A DNA stretch of 64,000 bases from an uncultured Oscillospiraceae bacterium (GCA_910588635.1 CAJUPW010000014.1:8681-72680); one strand, 5' to 3'. Positions 10,454-19,005 are shown, numbered from the stretch's first letter. The notes: generated from the letters alone by a model not told the origin. Made by a program: numbers and translations.

Positions 10454-12229
10454 ATGGGAAAAATCGTTAAGGTCTCCGGTCCGCTGGTGGTGGCCACCGG
10501 CATGGAGGAGGCCAACATGGCCGACGTGGTCCGTGTGGGCGAGCAGCGCCTGATCGGCGAGATTCTCACCATGACCGGCGGCTCGGCCTCCATCCAGGTC
10601 TACGAGGAGACCTCCGGCCTGGGCCCCGGGGCCGACGTGGTCACCACCGGCGCCCCCCTGTCCGTGGAGCTGGGCCCCGGCCTGATCGAGAACATCTACG
10701 ACGGCATCCAGCGCCCGCTGGAGGTCATCATGCAGAAGGTCAAGGGCAACAACCTGCCCCGCGGCGTGGAGGTCCCCGCACTGGACCGGGAGAAGAAGTG
10801 GGACTTCAACGCCGCCGTTGAACCGGGAACCAAGGTGGTGGGCGGCGACATCATCGGCACCGTTCAGGAGACTCCCTCCATCCTCCACAAGATTATGATT
10901 CCCCCCAGAATGAGCGGCACCATCGAGACGATCCAGTCCGGCTCCTACACCGTGCTGGACAAGATCGCCGTTCTGGTGGACGACAAGGGGGAAAAGCACG
11001 AGCTGACCATGATGCAGAAGTGGCCCGTCCGTGTGGGCCGCCCCTACAAGCACAAGTATCCCCCCGTGATCCCTCTCCAGTCCGGCCAGCGCATTGTGGA
11101 CACCTTCTTCCCCGTGGCTAAGGGCGGCACCGCCGCCATCCCCGGCCCCTTCGGAAGCGGCAAGACGGTGATGCAGCACGCCCTGGCCAAGTTCTCCGAC
11201 GTGGATGTGGTCATCTACATCGGCTGCGGCGAGCGGGGCAACGAGATGACCGACGTGCTCCGGGAGTTCCCCGAGCTGATTGACCCCCGCACCGGCGAGA
11301 CGCTGATGAAGCGCACCGTGCTTATCGCCAACACCTCCGATATGCCCGTGGCCGCCCGTGAGGCGTCCATCTATACCGGCATCACCATCGCCGAGTATTT
11401 CCGGGACATGGGCTACGCCGTGGCTGTCATCGCCGACTCCACCTCCCGCTGGGCCGAGGCCTTGCGCGAGATGTCCGGCCGTCTGGAGGAGATGCCCGGC
11501 GAGGAGGGCTACCCCGCCTACCTGTCCTCCCGCCTGGCCCAGTTCTACGAGCGGGCCGGCTCCGTCTCCTGCCTGGGGTCTGAGGAGGACCGCCGGGGTT
11601 CCCTGACCGCCGTGGGCGCGGTCTCCCCTCCAGGCGGCGACCTCAGTGAGCCTGTGTCTCAGGCCACCATGCGCATTGTCAAGGTGTTCTGGGCCCTGGA
11701 CGCCTCCCTGGCCTACCGCCGCCACTTCCCCGCCATCAACTGGCTGACCTCGCACACCCTGTATCTGGACTCCCTGCGTCCCTGGTACGACGAGAATCTG
11801 GGCAAGGACTTCCTGCTCAACCGGGAGTGGGCCATGTCCACCCTCCAGGAGGAGGCCAACCTAAACGAGATCGTTCAGCTGGTAGGCAAGGATTCCCTGT
11901 CCGCCAAGGACCAGATCACCCTGGAGATCGCCAAGATGATCCGGGAGGACTTCCTCCAGCAGAACTCCTTCGTGGATATCGACTGCTACTCCGAGTACGA
12001 CCGTCAGGCCCGGATGCTGGCCATGATCCGCCGCTACGAGGACCTGTGCCGGGACGCCTCCGTCAAGGGGGGCAGTCTGGACGAGCTGTTCACCGTCCCC
12101 GTGCGGGAGAAGATCGGCCGGGCCAAGTCGGTGGTGGCCGACGAGTACAAGGCCGCCTACGACATCATCGAGCAGGAGATGGAGGCGCAGATCACCGCCA
12201 TCGCCGAGAAGGGAGCGGATGAAGCATGA
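10454..12229 (+). CDS. atpA: V-type ATP synthase catalytic subunit A
   Basis: The 591-residue product is the nucleotide-hydrolysing subunit of the A3B3 head. It has the beta-barrel start ([13 protein letters not shown]), the A-type non-homologous insert (about residues 110-190, with [13 protein letters not shown]), the Walker A loop GPFGSGKT at 231-238, the Walker B region and the [24 protein letters not shown] block (about 330-355, given here only as a landmark). Length is normal. Start ATG 10454 follows AGAAGG. It overlaps subunit B by four bases (ATGA), typical of coupled A and B synthesis. Confidence 0.95.
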   Translation: MGKIVKVSGPLVVATGMEEANMADVVRVGEQRLIGEILTMTGGSASIQVYEETSGLGPGADVVTTGAPLSVELGPGLIENIYDGIQRPLEVIMQKVKGNNLPRGVEVPALDREKKWDFNAAVEPGTKVVGGDIIGTVQETPSILHKIMIPPRMSGTIETIQSGSYTVLDKIAVLVDDKGEKHELTMMQKWPVRVGRPYKHKYPPVIPLQSGQRIVDTFFPVAKGGTAAIPGPFGSGKTVMQHALAKFSDVDVVIYIGCGERGNEMTDVLREFPELIDPRTGETLMKRTVLIANTSDMPVAAREASIYTGITIAEYFRDMGYAVAVIADSTSRWAEALREMSGRLEEMPGEEGYPAYLSSRLAQFYERAGSVSCLGSEEDRRGSLTAVGAVSPPGGDLSEPVSQATMRIVKVFWALDASLAYRRHFPAINWLTSHTLYLDSLRPWYDENLGKDFLLNREWAMSTLQEEANLNEIVQLVGKDSLSAKDQITLEIAKMIREDFLQQNSFVDIDCYSEYDRQARMLAMIRRYEDLCRDASVKGGSLDELFTVPVREKIGRAKSVVADEYKAAYDIIEQEMEAQITAIAEKGADEA

Positions 12230-13591
12230 TTCGGGAATATAAAACCATCGAAGAAATCTCCGGCCCTCTGATGGTGGTCAAGCGGGTCCAGGGCGTCACC
12301 TACGACGAGCTGGCCGAGGTGGAGCTCACCGACGGCACTGTCCGCCGCTGCAAGGTGCTGGAGGTCAACGGCGATTCCGCCGTAGTCCAGCTCTTTGAGG
12401 CCTCCGCCGGTATCAATCTGGCCAACTCCAAGATCCGGTTCCTGGGCCACCCCCTCCAGCTGGCCGTCTCCGGCGACATGCTGGGCCGGGTGTTCAACGG
12501 CATGGGCCAGCCCATTGACGGCGGCCCCGCCATCTTGGCCGACGAGTACCGGGACATCAACGGCCTGGCCATGAATCCCGCCGCACGGAACTACCCCAAC
12601 GAGTTCATTCAGACGGGCATCTCCACCATTGATGGGCTGAATACCCATCTTCTCCGGCTCCGGCCTGCCCCACTCCGCCCTGGCCGCCCAGATCGCCCGT
12701 CAGGCCAAGGTGCTGGACGGCGAGAGCAACTTCGCCGTGGTCTTTGCCGCCATTGGCATCACTTTCGAGGAGTCTGAGTTCTTCGTCCAGGAGTTCAGGC
12801 GCACCGGCGCCATCGACCGTACCGTGCTGTTCACCAATCTGGCAAACGACCCCGCCGTCGAGCGTATCGCCACCCCTCGTATGGCCCTCACAGCGGCGGA
12901 GTACCTGGCCTTCGAGAAGAACATGCACGTGCTGGTCATCCTCACTGACATCACCAACTACGCTGAGGCTCTGCGCGAGGTGTCCGCCGCCAAGAAGGAG
13001 GTCCCGGGCCGCCGCGGCTACCCCGGCTACCTGTATACCGACCTGGCCACCCTCTACGAGCGGGCCGGCCGGCAGGTGGGCAAAGAGGGGTCCATCACCA
13101 TGATCCCCATCCTCACCATGCCGGAGGACGACAAGACCCACCCCATCCCAGACCTGACCGGCTATATCACCGAGGGCCAGATTATCCTGTCCCGGGAGCT
13201 GTTCCGCAAGGGCGTCACCCCCCCCGTGGACGTGCTGCCCTCCCTGTCCCGTCTGAAGGACAAGGGCACCGGCGAGGGCAAGACCCGGGAGGACCACGCC
13301 GGCACCATGAACCAGCTCTTCGCCGCCTACGCCACCGGCAAGGAGAACAAGGAGCTGATGTCCATTCTGGGCGAGGCGGCCCTGTCCCCCACCGACCTGC
13401 TGTACGCCAAGTTTGCCGACGAGTTTGAGCGCCGGTACGTCTCCCAGGGGACGGATGAGAACCGCTCCATCTTCGAGACCCTGGACCTGGGCTGGGACCT
13501 GCTGTCCATTCTGCCTACCAGCGAGCTGAAGCGGATCAGACCTGAGTTCATCGCCAAGTATATGACCAAGAAGGAACAAGGGGGGGTATAA
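12226..13591 (+). pseudogene. atpB: V-type ATP synthase subunit B, frameshifted by an apparent 23-base deletion
   Basis: Subunit B is the regulatory nucleotide-site subunit of the head. The first frame (12226 on) reads correctly up to STIDGLNT (codon ending at 12645); the family then continues [17 protein letters not shown]. Here the eight codons for LVRGQKLP are missing and the sequence resumes in another frame at 12647 ([19 protein letters not shown]), staying intact to the stop at 13591. Restoring 23 bases would give a normal 462-residue protein. As written, translation of the first frame ends at 12777. All neighbours are intact, so this is either a recent mutation that would disable the ATPase or a sequence/assembly error. 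A CCC microhomology flanks the gap. Confidence 0.85.
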
Positions 13592-14299
13592 ATGCCTTCC
13601 ACAACGATCAACCCCACCCGGCAGGAGCTGAACCGGCTGAAAAACCGTCTGCGTACCTCCATGCGCGGCCATAAGCTGCTCAAGGATAAGCGGGATGAGC
13701 TGATGAAGCAGTTCATGGACGTAGTCCGGGAGAACCGGGCCCTCCGGAAGCGGGTGGAAGAAGGGCTGATGCGGGCCCACGGAGCCTTTACCGTGGCCGC
13801 CGCCCTCATGTCCCCGGAGATGCTGGAGCAGTCCTTGCTCTACCCCAAGCAGAGCGTAGAGCTGGACATGACCTTCCAGAACATCATGTCGGTGGACGTG
13901 CCCCAGTACCAGTTCCGTACCAGCAGCCAGGACCCCGGCGAGGTCTACCCCTATGGTTTCGCCCAGACCAGCGGCGAGCTGGACGACGCGGTGGACGCTC
14001 TGTCCCGGGTGCTGTCCGACATGCTCCGTCTGGCCGAGGTGGAGAAAACCTCCCAGCTGCTGGCCGAGGAGATCGAAAAGACCCGCCGTCGGGTCAACGC
14101 CCTGGAGTATGTCAAAATCCCCGAGATGCAGGCCAATATCAAGTATATCACCATGAAGCTGGATGAGAACGAGCGCTCCAACACCATCCGCTTGATGAAG
14201 GTGAAGGACCTGATTCTGAAGGAGGCCATCCAGGAGAAGCGGGCCGAGACCGCCCAGGCCATCGAGGCCTTCGGCGGGGAGGCGTCCCAGTCCGTGTAA
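13592..14299 (+). CDS. atpD: V-type ATP synthase subunit D
   Basis: The 235-residue product is the central rotor shaft, two long antiparallel helices that turn inside the A3B3 head. The N-terminal block NPTRQELNRLKNRL and the C-terminal block RRRVNALEYVKIPEM are hallmark stretches. Length is slightly above the usual 205-215. Start ATG 13592 directly follows the stop of subunit B; a GGGGGG run serves as ribosome site. It is the last gene of the operon, followed by a strong terminator. Confidence 0.93.
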   Translation: MPSTTINPTRQELNRLKNRLRTSMRGHKLLKDKRDELMKQFMDVVRENRALRKRVEEGLMRAHGAFTVAAALMSPEMLEQSLLYPKQSVELDMTFQNIMSVDVPQYQFRTSSQDPGEVYPYGFAQTSGELDDAVDALSRVLSDMLRLAEVEKTSQLLAEEIEKTRRRVNALEYVKIPEMQANIKYITMKLDENERSNTIRLMKVKDLILKEAIQEKRAETAQAIEAFGGEASQSV

Positions 14300-14302
14300 G
14301 AC

Positions 14303-14338
14303 AAAGGCGGTACTGCCCTGGGGCAGTACCGCCTTTTG
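14303..14338 (+). terminator. terminator of the V-ATPase operon
   Basis: A 16-bp perfect stem (AAAGGCGGTACTGCCC and its complement, loop TG) ending in a T-rich tract. Confidence 0.9.
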
Positions 14339-14357
14339 ATTGGAAGGAGGAGTGACC

Positions 14358-14948
14358 ATGAGCTTAGTGCAGGCGGTGATCTGCGACGAGTTCGTCTTTG
14401 TCGCCGGCGAGCAGCAGCTGAAGCTGAACAGCGGCGCTGTGCTGCATAATTTCAGAAAAATCTTCAGGCTGAACGACAATGTCATTATCGGGCTTTCCGG
14501 GTCCATGGACGACAACTACTACCTGTTTCAGGACTATCTGACCATTGATTTTGAGCTGAAGGGGGACTGCCCGGACAGCCTGGCGGAGGTCTATGACAAG
14601 GTGGGCGTCCGGTACCGGGAGATGACGGAACAGGGCGAGTGCGACGTGTTCAGTCTGGTGTGCGGCTGGAACGGCTTCGGCTTCGAGGGCAAGACATTCT
14701 ATATCAACTCCCAGTTTGGAGAGGAGAGCCGAATCACGGATGTGAGGCCGGAGCACGAGAAGGACGCCAAGCTGATTTCCTGCGGCGATAACCGGCACTA
14801 TGACAACTTCCTGGCCGGCGTGTACAAATACGGCGCCGAGGTCTACGGCCTTCAAAAGGCCTTTCGGGACACTTTGGCCCAGGGGGTCATGTTCGACGAG
14901 TTTATCAACAAAAACGCCCAGTTTGAGGTAATCAGAAAGCCGGTATAA
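14358..14948 (+). CDS. proteasome-beta-like Ntn hydrolase with Ser nucleophile (putative)
   Basis: This 196-residue protein has no name I recognise, but its N-terminus fits the proteasome beta / HslV fold. With Met removed, Ser1 takes the place of the nucleophile Thr1; without any gap, Glu17 (AGE), Lys33 (FRKIF) and Gly47 (GLSGS) fall on the catalytic and oxyanion positions of archaeal proteasome beta subunits (Thr1, Glu17, Lys33, Gly47). The stretch KIFRLNDNVIIGLSGS matches the KIFKIDDNIAVAIAGS-type strand of the family. LISCGDN at about 142-148 resembles the later GSG loop. Start ATG 14358 has a GGAAGGAGG site. It is a single gene between two terminators, with no ATPase partner nearby. Function is inferred; an amidase or peptidase is possible. 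Confidence 0.6.
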   Translation: MSLVQAVICDEFVFVAGEQQLKLNSGAVLHNFRKIFRLNDNVIIGLSGSMDDNYYLFQDYLTIDFELKGDCPDSLAEVYDKVGVRYREMTEQGECDVFSLVCGWNGFGFEGKTFYINSQFGEESRITDVRPEHEKDAKLISCGDNRHYDNFLAGVYKYGAEVYGLQKAFRDTLAQGVMFDEFINKNAQFEVIRKPV

Positions 14949-14950
14949 AG

Positions 14951-14984
14951 ACAGGGGACGGTCCATCGGGACCGTCCCCTGTTC
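14951..14984. terminator. hairpin terminator between Ntn hydrolase and TM2 genes
   Basis: A 14-bp stem (ACAGGGGACGGTCC with GGACCGTCCCCTGT) lies between convergent genes; T-tract on the plus side is poor. Confidence 0.65.
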
Positions 14985-14993
14985 CTAAGTTGA

Positions 14994-15329
14994 TTACAAT
15001 ACAAGCATCAGATTGTTGTAGTTGATCTCTTTTGCCTTTTTCTGAACAGAAAACCAGTCAATAATAGTTAAAACCCCGCAGCAGCCCAAGGTGAGGAGCT
15101 TCAAAATACCCATACCGGTTTCCCCCAGCATAAAGCGATCAATCCCCAAACTGCCTAGGAAAATAGAAACCAGAAGAATGGTTGTGGGGTCCTTAAATTC
15201 CACTGCGGATACCAACTGAAATTTGCTTTCATCAGCCTCCAACAGTTTTTGCTTGATAAAGACGATTTTTTCGGCGGGAAGATACTTCTGATTTGTCATA
15301 ATGTACATGTCGATTCTGTCCTGTGTCAT
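14994..15329 (-). CDS. TM2 domain-containing membrane protein
   Basis: The 111-residue product has a polar N-terminal part (about 1-45) with PAEKIVFIKQKL, then a TM2 domain: two membrane helices joined by a short turn, with the typical FLGSLGIDRFMLGETGMGILK stretch (about residues 55-75) and a following helix LLTLGCCGVLTIIDWF. TM2 proteins are small and of unknown role, often found beside DUF2752 genes as here. The composition is much more AT-rich than the flanking genes. It lies 39 bases behind the DUF2752 gene and probably shares its promoter at 15727-15755. Confidence 0.85.
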   Translation of the reverse strand: MTQDRIDMYIMTNQKYLPAEKIVFIKQKLLEADESKFQLVSAVEFKDPTTILLVSIFLGSLGIDRFMLGETGMGILKLLTLGCCGVLTIIDWFSVQKKAKEINYNNLMLVL

Positions 15330-15368
15330 TTCTATCTCTCCTTATATGTTGTTGTGTATATTTGGGAG

Positions 15369-15722
15369 TTATAGTCGGCATAGATGGTAAAAAGCCAACA
15401 AAAAGGCGAAGCACAGCAGAGTGAAATCCAGACAGCGGTTTTTGGGAAACAATTTTCTGTGGGTAAACAGAAGGATAAAAAGTGGAGTTGGCAGAAAGAG
15501 CAAATGGTAAGACAGAGCGAGCTGCAGGTCTCCCCTAAAAAAACAGAGCCAGGCTCGGGTAAGTCCGCAGCCGGGGCAAGTGATGCCCAAAATATTGTAT
15601 AGCGGGCATCCCCAAATGCAATCTAAGGCTAGAAATGCAAGAACGGCCAGGTGACTCCACAGTATGCTGTGCCGTGTTTGCCAGGACTTTATCTTTATGC
15701 TGGATCCCCCCCGAAGGTACAA
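15369..15722 (-). CDS. DUF2752 membrane protein
   Basis: This protein of up to 117 residues carries the DUF2752 signature CPGCGLTRA (about residues 49-57) and three hydrophobic segments. The function of the family is unknown; it commonly pairs with TM2 proteins. The start is uncertain: the longest frame opens with TTG at 15722, but the likely promoter puts the transcript start near 15720, so translation would be leaderless or begin inside, after the GGGGGGA motif near 15709, where only an ATA codon is well placed. Base use is AT-rich, suggesting transfer together with the TM2 and XRE genes. Confidence 0.75.
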   Translation of the reverse strand: MYLRGGSSIKIKSWQTRHSILWSHLAVLAFLALDCIWGCPLYNILGITCPGCGLTRAWLCFFRGDLQLALSYHLLFLPTPLFILLFTHRKLFPKNRCLDFTLLCFAFLLAFYHLCRL

Positions 15723-15726
15723 GATT

Positions 15727-15755
15727 ACAATACCATAGTATTTTTATTTAGTCAA
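15727..15755 (-). promoter_or_regulatory. promoter of the DUF2752-TM2 pair with overlapping inverted repeat
   Basis: On the minus strand: TTGACT, 17-base spacer, TATTGT. AATAC-N4-GTATT (15729-15742) overlaps the -10 box and resembles the palindrome at 15765-15779, so the same regulator may bind both. Confidence 0.6.
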
Positions 15756-15764
15756 GAAAAAGGA

Positions 15765-15779
15765 TACAATAGTATTGTA
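15765..15779. promoter_or_regulatory. palindromic operator TACAATA-G-TATTGTA at the XRE promoter
   Basis: A perfect 7-bp inverted repeat around one base; its left arm doubles as a TACAAT -10 box about 25 bases upstream of the XRE gene. This layout suggests autorepression by the XRE protein. Confidence 0.6.
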
Positions 15780-15801
15780 ATATTTGTTTTGGGGTATGAG
15801 T

Positions 15802-16080
15802 ATGCTGAGCCAAAGAATACGTTTATTGCGTCAAGCGCGAAAGATAAGTCAGGTAGAGCTTGCCGGCCGACTGGGCGTTACAAAACAGAGCGTGTCAAAT
15901 TGGGAAAACGACAATATTCAACCGTCCATTGAGATGCTGATGAAGTTATCATCTGTTTTTTCTGTGTCTACCGACTATATGCTGGGAATTGAAGATGGTG
16001 AGTATTTGGATGTAAGCGGCCTTTCCCAGGAGGTGATTGCCCATATCAGGCAGATTGTAGACGATTTAAGAAGAAAGTAG
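15802..16080 (+). CDS. XRE family helix-turn-helix regulator
   Basis: The 92-residue DNA-binding protein has an N-terminal HTH_3 domain: LRQARKISQVELAGRLGVTKQSVSNWEN spans about residues 9-36 (recognition helix KQSVSNWEN), then IQPSIEMLMKLSSVFSVSTDYMLG as in the family, and a short helical tail. It lies divergent from the DUF2752-TM2 pair with two related palindromes between them, so it probably represses both itself and that pair. ATG 15802 has GGGG seven bases upstream; an ATG at 15796 is an alternative. AT-rich like its two neighbours. Confidence 0.88.
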   Translation: MLSQRIRLLRQARKISQVELAGRLGVTKQSVSNWENDNIQPSIEMLMKLSSVFSVSTDYMLGIEDGEYLDVSGLSQEVIAHIRQIVDDLRRK

Positions 16081-16104
16081 AGCCGTTTTTAGAGAGTTTT
16101 TCAT

Positions 16105-16146
16105 AAAGAAAGTACCGTCTGAGTTTTCAGACGGTACTTTCTTTAT
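16105..16146. terminator. bidirectional terminator between XRE and ATP-grasp genes
   Basis: An 18-bp perfect stem (AAAGAAAGTACCGTCTGA and complement, 4-base loop) with A and T tracts on either side. Confidence 0.9.
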
Positions 16147-16196
16147 TCATAAATATTCAAGATGCTGTTTAACCTCCACGGTGGAGGCAAAGGGGG

Positions 16197-17396
16197 TTAT
16201 CCCTCCTTGCACAGCAGAACGTCGTGGTAGAACTTGTCCAGCTTCTTTTGGGTGGGGAAGGTGGCCACATACATCTGGTTGCCCATGGCGTCGGCCAGAA
16301 CGTCGGGGATACGGTCCACCAGCTTCATCTGCTGGCCGTACTTCTTCATGATGGCCTCGTGGCTGTAGACGAAGGGCTTACCGTCCCGCCGCCCGGCAAA
16401 GGCGCAGAAAGCGTGGGGACCGCTCTCCACGGTGGAGTGGTCAAAGGCGATCATGTCCGCCCAAATCTTGTACACGTTGGTGGAGTTGGCAAAGTTCATC
16501 ATATCCGGGCTGAACCCGCCGCAAGGGCGCATGTTCACCTCCAGGGCTACCACATCCCCCTTTTTGCCCATGCCCTCCTGGTCCTGGGTGAGGCGGAAGA
16601 ACTCAAAGTGGACGAACCGGCTCTTCACCCCGAAGGACTTCACGGTGGCCCGGCCGGCTTTCCGGGTGTCGGCGGGCAGGTCTTTCACGATGTAGTAGAT
16701 AGAGTTGTCTGCTTCGTTGACGATGTCCATGATGGACATGGGGGTGACGTTGCCCGTCTCAAAGATAGGGCTGCCCTGAGAGTCGATAATGGCGTCGTAG
16801 GAGTTGACCTCGGCGTGGATGAACTCTTCCATAATGTAGGTGACGTCCGGGTTCCTGGTGGCCAGGAATACGGCCAGATCCTTGGAATTGGACAGCTTGT
16901 GGGTATCGGAGGCCCCCACCCCGTTGTCCGGCTTGACCACCACCGGCCAGCCCACTTCCTTGATAAAGGCCATGCAGTTTTTCCGGTTGTCCAACAGGTG
17001 ATACCGGGCGGTGGGGATGCCGGCAGCCTGGTAGAACTCCTTCATTCTGGATTTGTATTTGATCCGGGGTATGTCGCTGGCCTGGAAGCCGCTGGTGATA
17101 TGGAAGTCGGTGCGCAGAGCGGCGTCCCGCTCCAGCCAGTACTCGTTGTTGCTCTCCAGCCAGTCGATCCGGCCGTACTTGTGAATGAAAAAAGCCACCG
17201 CCCGGTAGACAGCGTCATAGTCCTCCAGTGTGCCGACCTTGTAGTACTCGTTCAGGCTGTCCTTCAGCGCGGGCGTCAGCTCATCATAGGGCTGGTCGCC
17301 GATGCCCAGCACGTTCAAACCGTTGTTCTTCAGCTCCCGGCAGAACTGCCAGTAGTTGGTGGGGAAATTGGGGGAAATAAAGACAACGTTTTTCAT
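16197..17396 (-). CDS. ATP-grasp domain carboxylate-amine ligase of unknown substrate
   Basis: The 399-residue enzyme has an N-terminal pre-ATP-grasp fold (MKNVVFISPNFP) and an ATP-grasp core: phosphate/adenine-binding VVVKPDNGVGAS (about residues 155-166), IMEEFI (about 193-198) and the metal-binding EVNMRPCGG (about 295-303). Such ligases join a carboxylate to an amine or thiol through an acyl-phosphate. Start at 17396 has GAGGAG upstream. It is third in a minus-strand operon behind two alpha/beta hydrolases, a pairing that suggests a small-molecule or peptide-conjugate pathway, but the substrate is unknown. The downstream side is closed by a terminator. Confidence 0.85.
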   Translation of the reverse strand: MKNVVFISPNFPTNYWQFCRELKNNGLNVLGIGDQPYDELTPALKDSLNEYYKVGTLEDYDAVYRAVAFFIHKYGRIDWLESNNEYWLERDAALRTDFHITSGFQASDIPRIKYKSRMKEFYQAAGIPTARYHLLDNRKNCMAFIKEVGWPVVVKPDNGVGASDTHKLSNSKDLAVFLATRNPDVTYIMEEFIHAEVNSYDAIIDSQGSPIFETGNVTPMSIMDIVNEADNSIYYIVKDLPADTRKAGRATVKSFGVKSRFVHFEFFRLTQDQEGMGKKGDVVALEVNMRPCGGFSPDMMNFANSTNVYKIWADMIAFDHSTVESGPHAFCAFAGRRDGKPFVYSHEAIMKKYGQQMKLVDRIPDVLADAMGNQMYVATFPTQKKLDKFYHDVLLCKEG

Positions 17397-17418
17397 GCTC
17401 TCTCTCACTCCTCGGTTT

Positions 17419-18165
17419 TTATTGTCCCGGTTCTCCGCCCAGCAGCCAGGGGAAGAAATACACCGTCTGCTTGTACCACCAGGGCCAGTCGTGGGCGCAG
17501 TCGTAGCCCCAGAAGTCCACCCAGGTGTGGATACCCTTGCGGTAGAAGGTGTCGGCCAGCTGGCGGGTGGAGTCGGGAATCTCCCAGGGCCCCAGGCCTA
17601 CGCAGATGGCGGTCCGCTGGCGGTTGAATATGCCGATATAGGGGTGGTCCTGGGGCAGGTTGGCCATATAGTGGACGGGGGAGTTCTGATAGACCACCTC
17701 GTCCATGTAGCCGCCAAAGCCGTAGTCGGCGGTGTAGATGCCGCTGAGAGCCAGACAGCCGTTGAACAGGTCGGGCCGTCGCAGGTAGAGGTTGGCGGCG
17801 TGGGTGGCCCCCAGGCTGCATCCGAAAGCGATGATACCGTCCTGGCGGGTCCATTCCAGCATCCGGGGGGCCATCTCGCTGAACAGATAGCTCATCCACT
17901 GCTCATGCCGCCGGGCCCGCCAGTAGGGGTCGCCATTCTTGTCGGACCAGGTCTCCTTGTCGATGGTGTCCACCGAAAAAACGATGATCTGACCGGAGTC
18001 AATCCAGGGGGCGAGGGTGTCGGCCATGTGGAAATCGCCGAAATCGTGGAACCGGCCGTCCTGACAGGGAATATACAGTACCGGCCAGCCTGCGTGGCCG
18101 TAGACCATAAACTCCATATCACGCCCCAGCGCGGGGCTGTACTCCTTAAAATACTCGGTTTTCAT
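17419..18165 (-). CDS. esterase, alpha/beta hydrolase fold (COG4947-like)
   Basis: The 248-residue cytoplasmic protein shows an alpha/beta hydrolase: nucleophile elbow GCSLGA (about residues 112-117, Ser114), strand before it DGIIAFG, and the catalytic His in AHDWPWW near the end (about 225). It matches the putative esterase group with the HDWPxW ending. No signal peptide is visible. Start ATG 18165 follows AGGAGGA. It lies 11 bases behind the next hydrolase gene and 22 before the ATP-grasp gene, so the three are surely one operon. Confidence 0.85.
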   Translation of the reverse strand: MKTEYFKEYSPALGRDMEFMVYGHAGWPVLYIPCQDGRFHDFGDFHMADTLAPWIDSGQIIVFSVDTIDKETWSDKNGDPYWRARRHEQWMSYLFSEMAPRMLEWTRQDGIIAFGCSLGATHAANLYLRRPDLFNGCLALSGIYTADYGFGGYMDEVVYQNSPVHYMANLPQDHPYIGIFNRQRTAICVGLGPWEIPDSTRQLADTFYRKGIHTWVDFWGYDCAHDWPWWYKQTVYFFPWLLGGEPGQ

Positions 18166-18176
18166 ATGAAGTCCTC

Positions 18177-18947
18177 CTATAGCTCCAGCCCATACAGCAG
18201 CGTGTTCATGAAAAAGGGGATCTGCCGCTCCCAGCTGGCCTCGCAGTGGTCGCCGCCGGGGACGATGCGGCAGGTGAGCTTGATCCCCCGGGTGAGCAGC
18301 TGGCCCACCACCCGGGCGAACTGGCTCTGCATCAGCTCGTGGTTGCCCAGCTCCCGGGAGCCGTAATCCATATACAGCACGGTGTCCGACCGCACCTCCG
18401 CCCCCCGGACCAGCCGGGCCAGCCGGTCGGGGGCCACCCACAGGGAGGGGGACAGGGCCGCCGCCCGGGAAAAGACGCTGTTATACTCCAGCAGGGCGTA
18501 CAGGCTCATCAGCCCCCCCATGGAGCTGCCCGCGATAAAGGTGTGCTGCCGGCCGGGGAGGGTGCGGTACTCCCGGTCGATCTGGGGCTTAAAGGTGTGG
18601 ACGAACCAGTCCATGGTGATCTTCCCCCGGCCCTGTACATGGCCGAAGTCGGGCTCGTGGAAGGTGTAGGGGGAGTACTCCGACAGCCGCCCGTTGTCCG
18701 GATGGTGGTTGCACTCCACCGCCGCCACAATGAGGGGCACCTGAAACTGGTCCAGATACTCCCCCAGTCCCCAGCTCTTGCCATAGGTGGCGTCGGAGTC
18801 GAAAAAAACGTTGTGGCCGTCAAACATGTACAGCACGGGGTAGTGCCGGCCGGGCTCCCAGTCGTAGCTGTCCGGCAGATAGAGGTAGGCTCCCCGGGAC
18901 TCGTCTCCGGTCAGCTCGGGGATGGTCACATTCCAGGTCTGGATCAC
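18177..18947 (-). CDS. alpha/beta hydrolase (COG2819-like esterase)
   Basis: The 256-residue product is a second esterase-type hydrolase. It has LYMFDGHNVF (about residues 39-48), the nucleophile motif GSSMGG (about 140-145) and a late GGDHCEASW with the probable catalytic His (about 232). This group includes enterobactin-esterase-like (IroE/Fes-like) enzymes. It is the first gene of the operon and has its own sigma-A promoter (18977-19005). Together with the second esterase and the ATP-grasp ligase it suggests a make-and-break system for ester- or amide-linked small molecules; this is inference. Confidence 0.85.
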   Translation of the reverse strand: MIQTWNVTIPELTGDESRGAYLYLPDSYDWEPGRHYPVLYMFDGHNVFFDSDATYGKSWGLGEYLDQFQVPLIVAAVECNHHPDNGRLSEYSPYTFHEPDFGHVQGRGKITMDWFVHTFKPQIDREYRTLPGRQHTFIAGSSMGGLMSLYALLEYNSVFSRAAALSPSLWVAPDRLARLVRGAEVRSDTVLYMDYGSRELGNHELMQSQFARVVGQLLTRGIKLTCRIVPGGDHCEASWERQIPFFMNTLLYGLEL

Positions 18948-18976
18948 AATAGGTTCCTCCCTACATACTCTTCATC

Positions 18977-19005
18977 AGTTTACCACGATGAAGTAAAAAT
19001 TTCAA
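18977..19005 (-). promoter_or_regulatory. promoter of the esterase/ATP-grasp operon
   Basis: On the minus strand: TTGAAA, 17-base spacer, TAAACT, about 30 bases before the start at 18947. Confidence 0.7.

Noticed and set aside
12640..12780. Programmed ribosomal frameshift in atpB
   Set aside because: No slippery sequence, and eight conserved residues are missing, so frameshifting would not give a normal protein.
12605..14515. 636-codon minus-strand frame opposite subunits B and D
   Set aside because: Shadow of the ATPase genes and the Ntn hydrolase; no start signal and no protein-like pattern.
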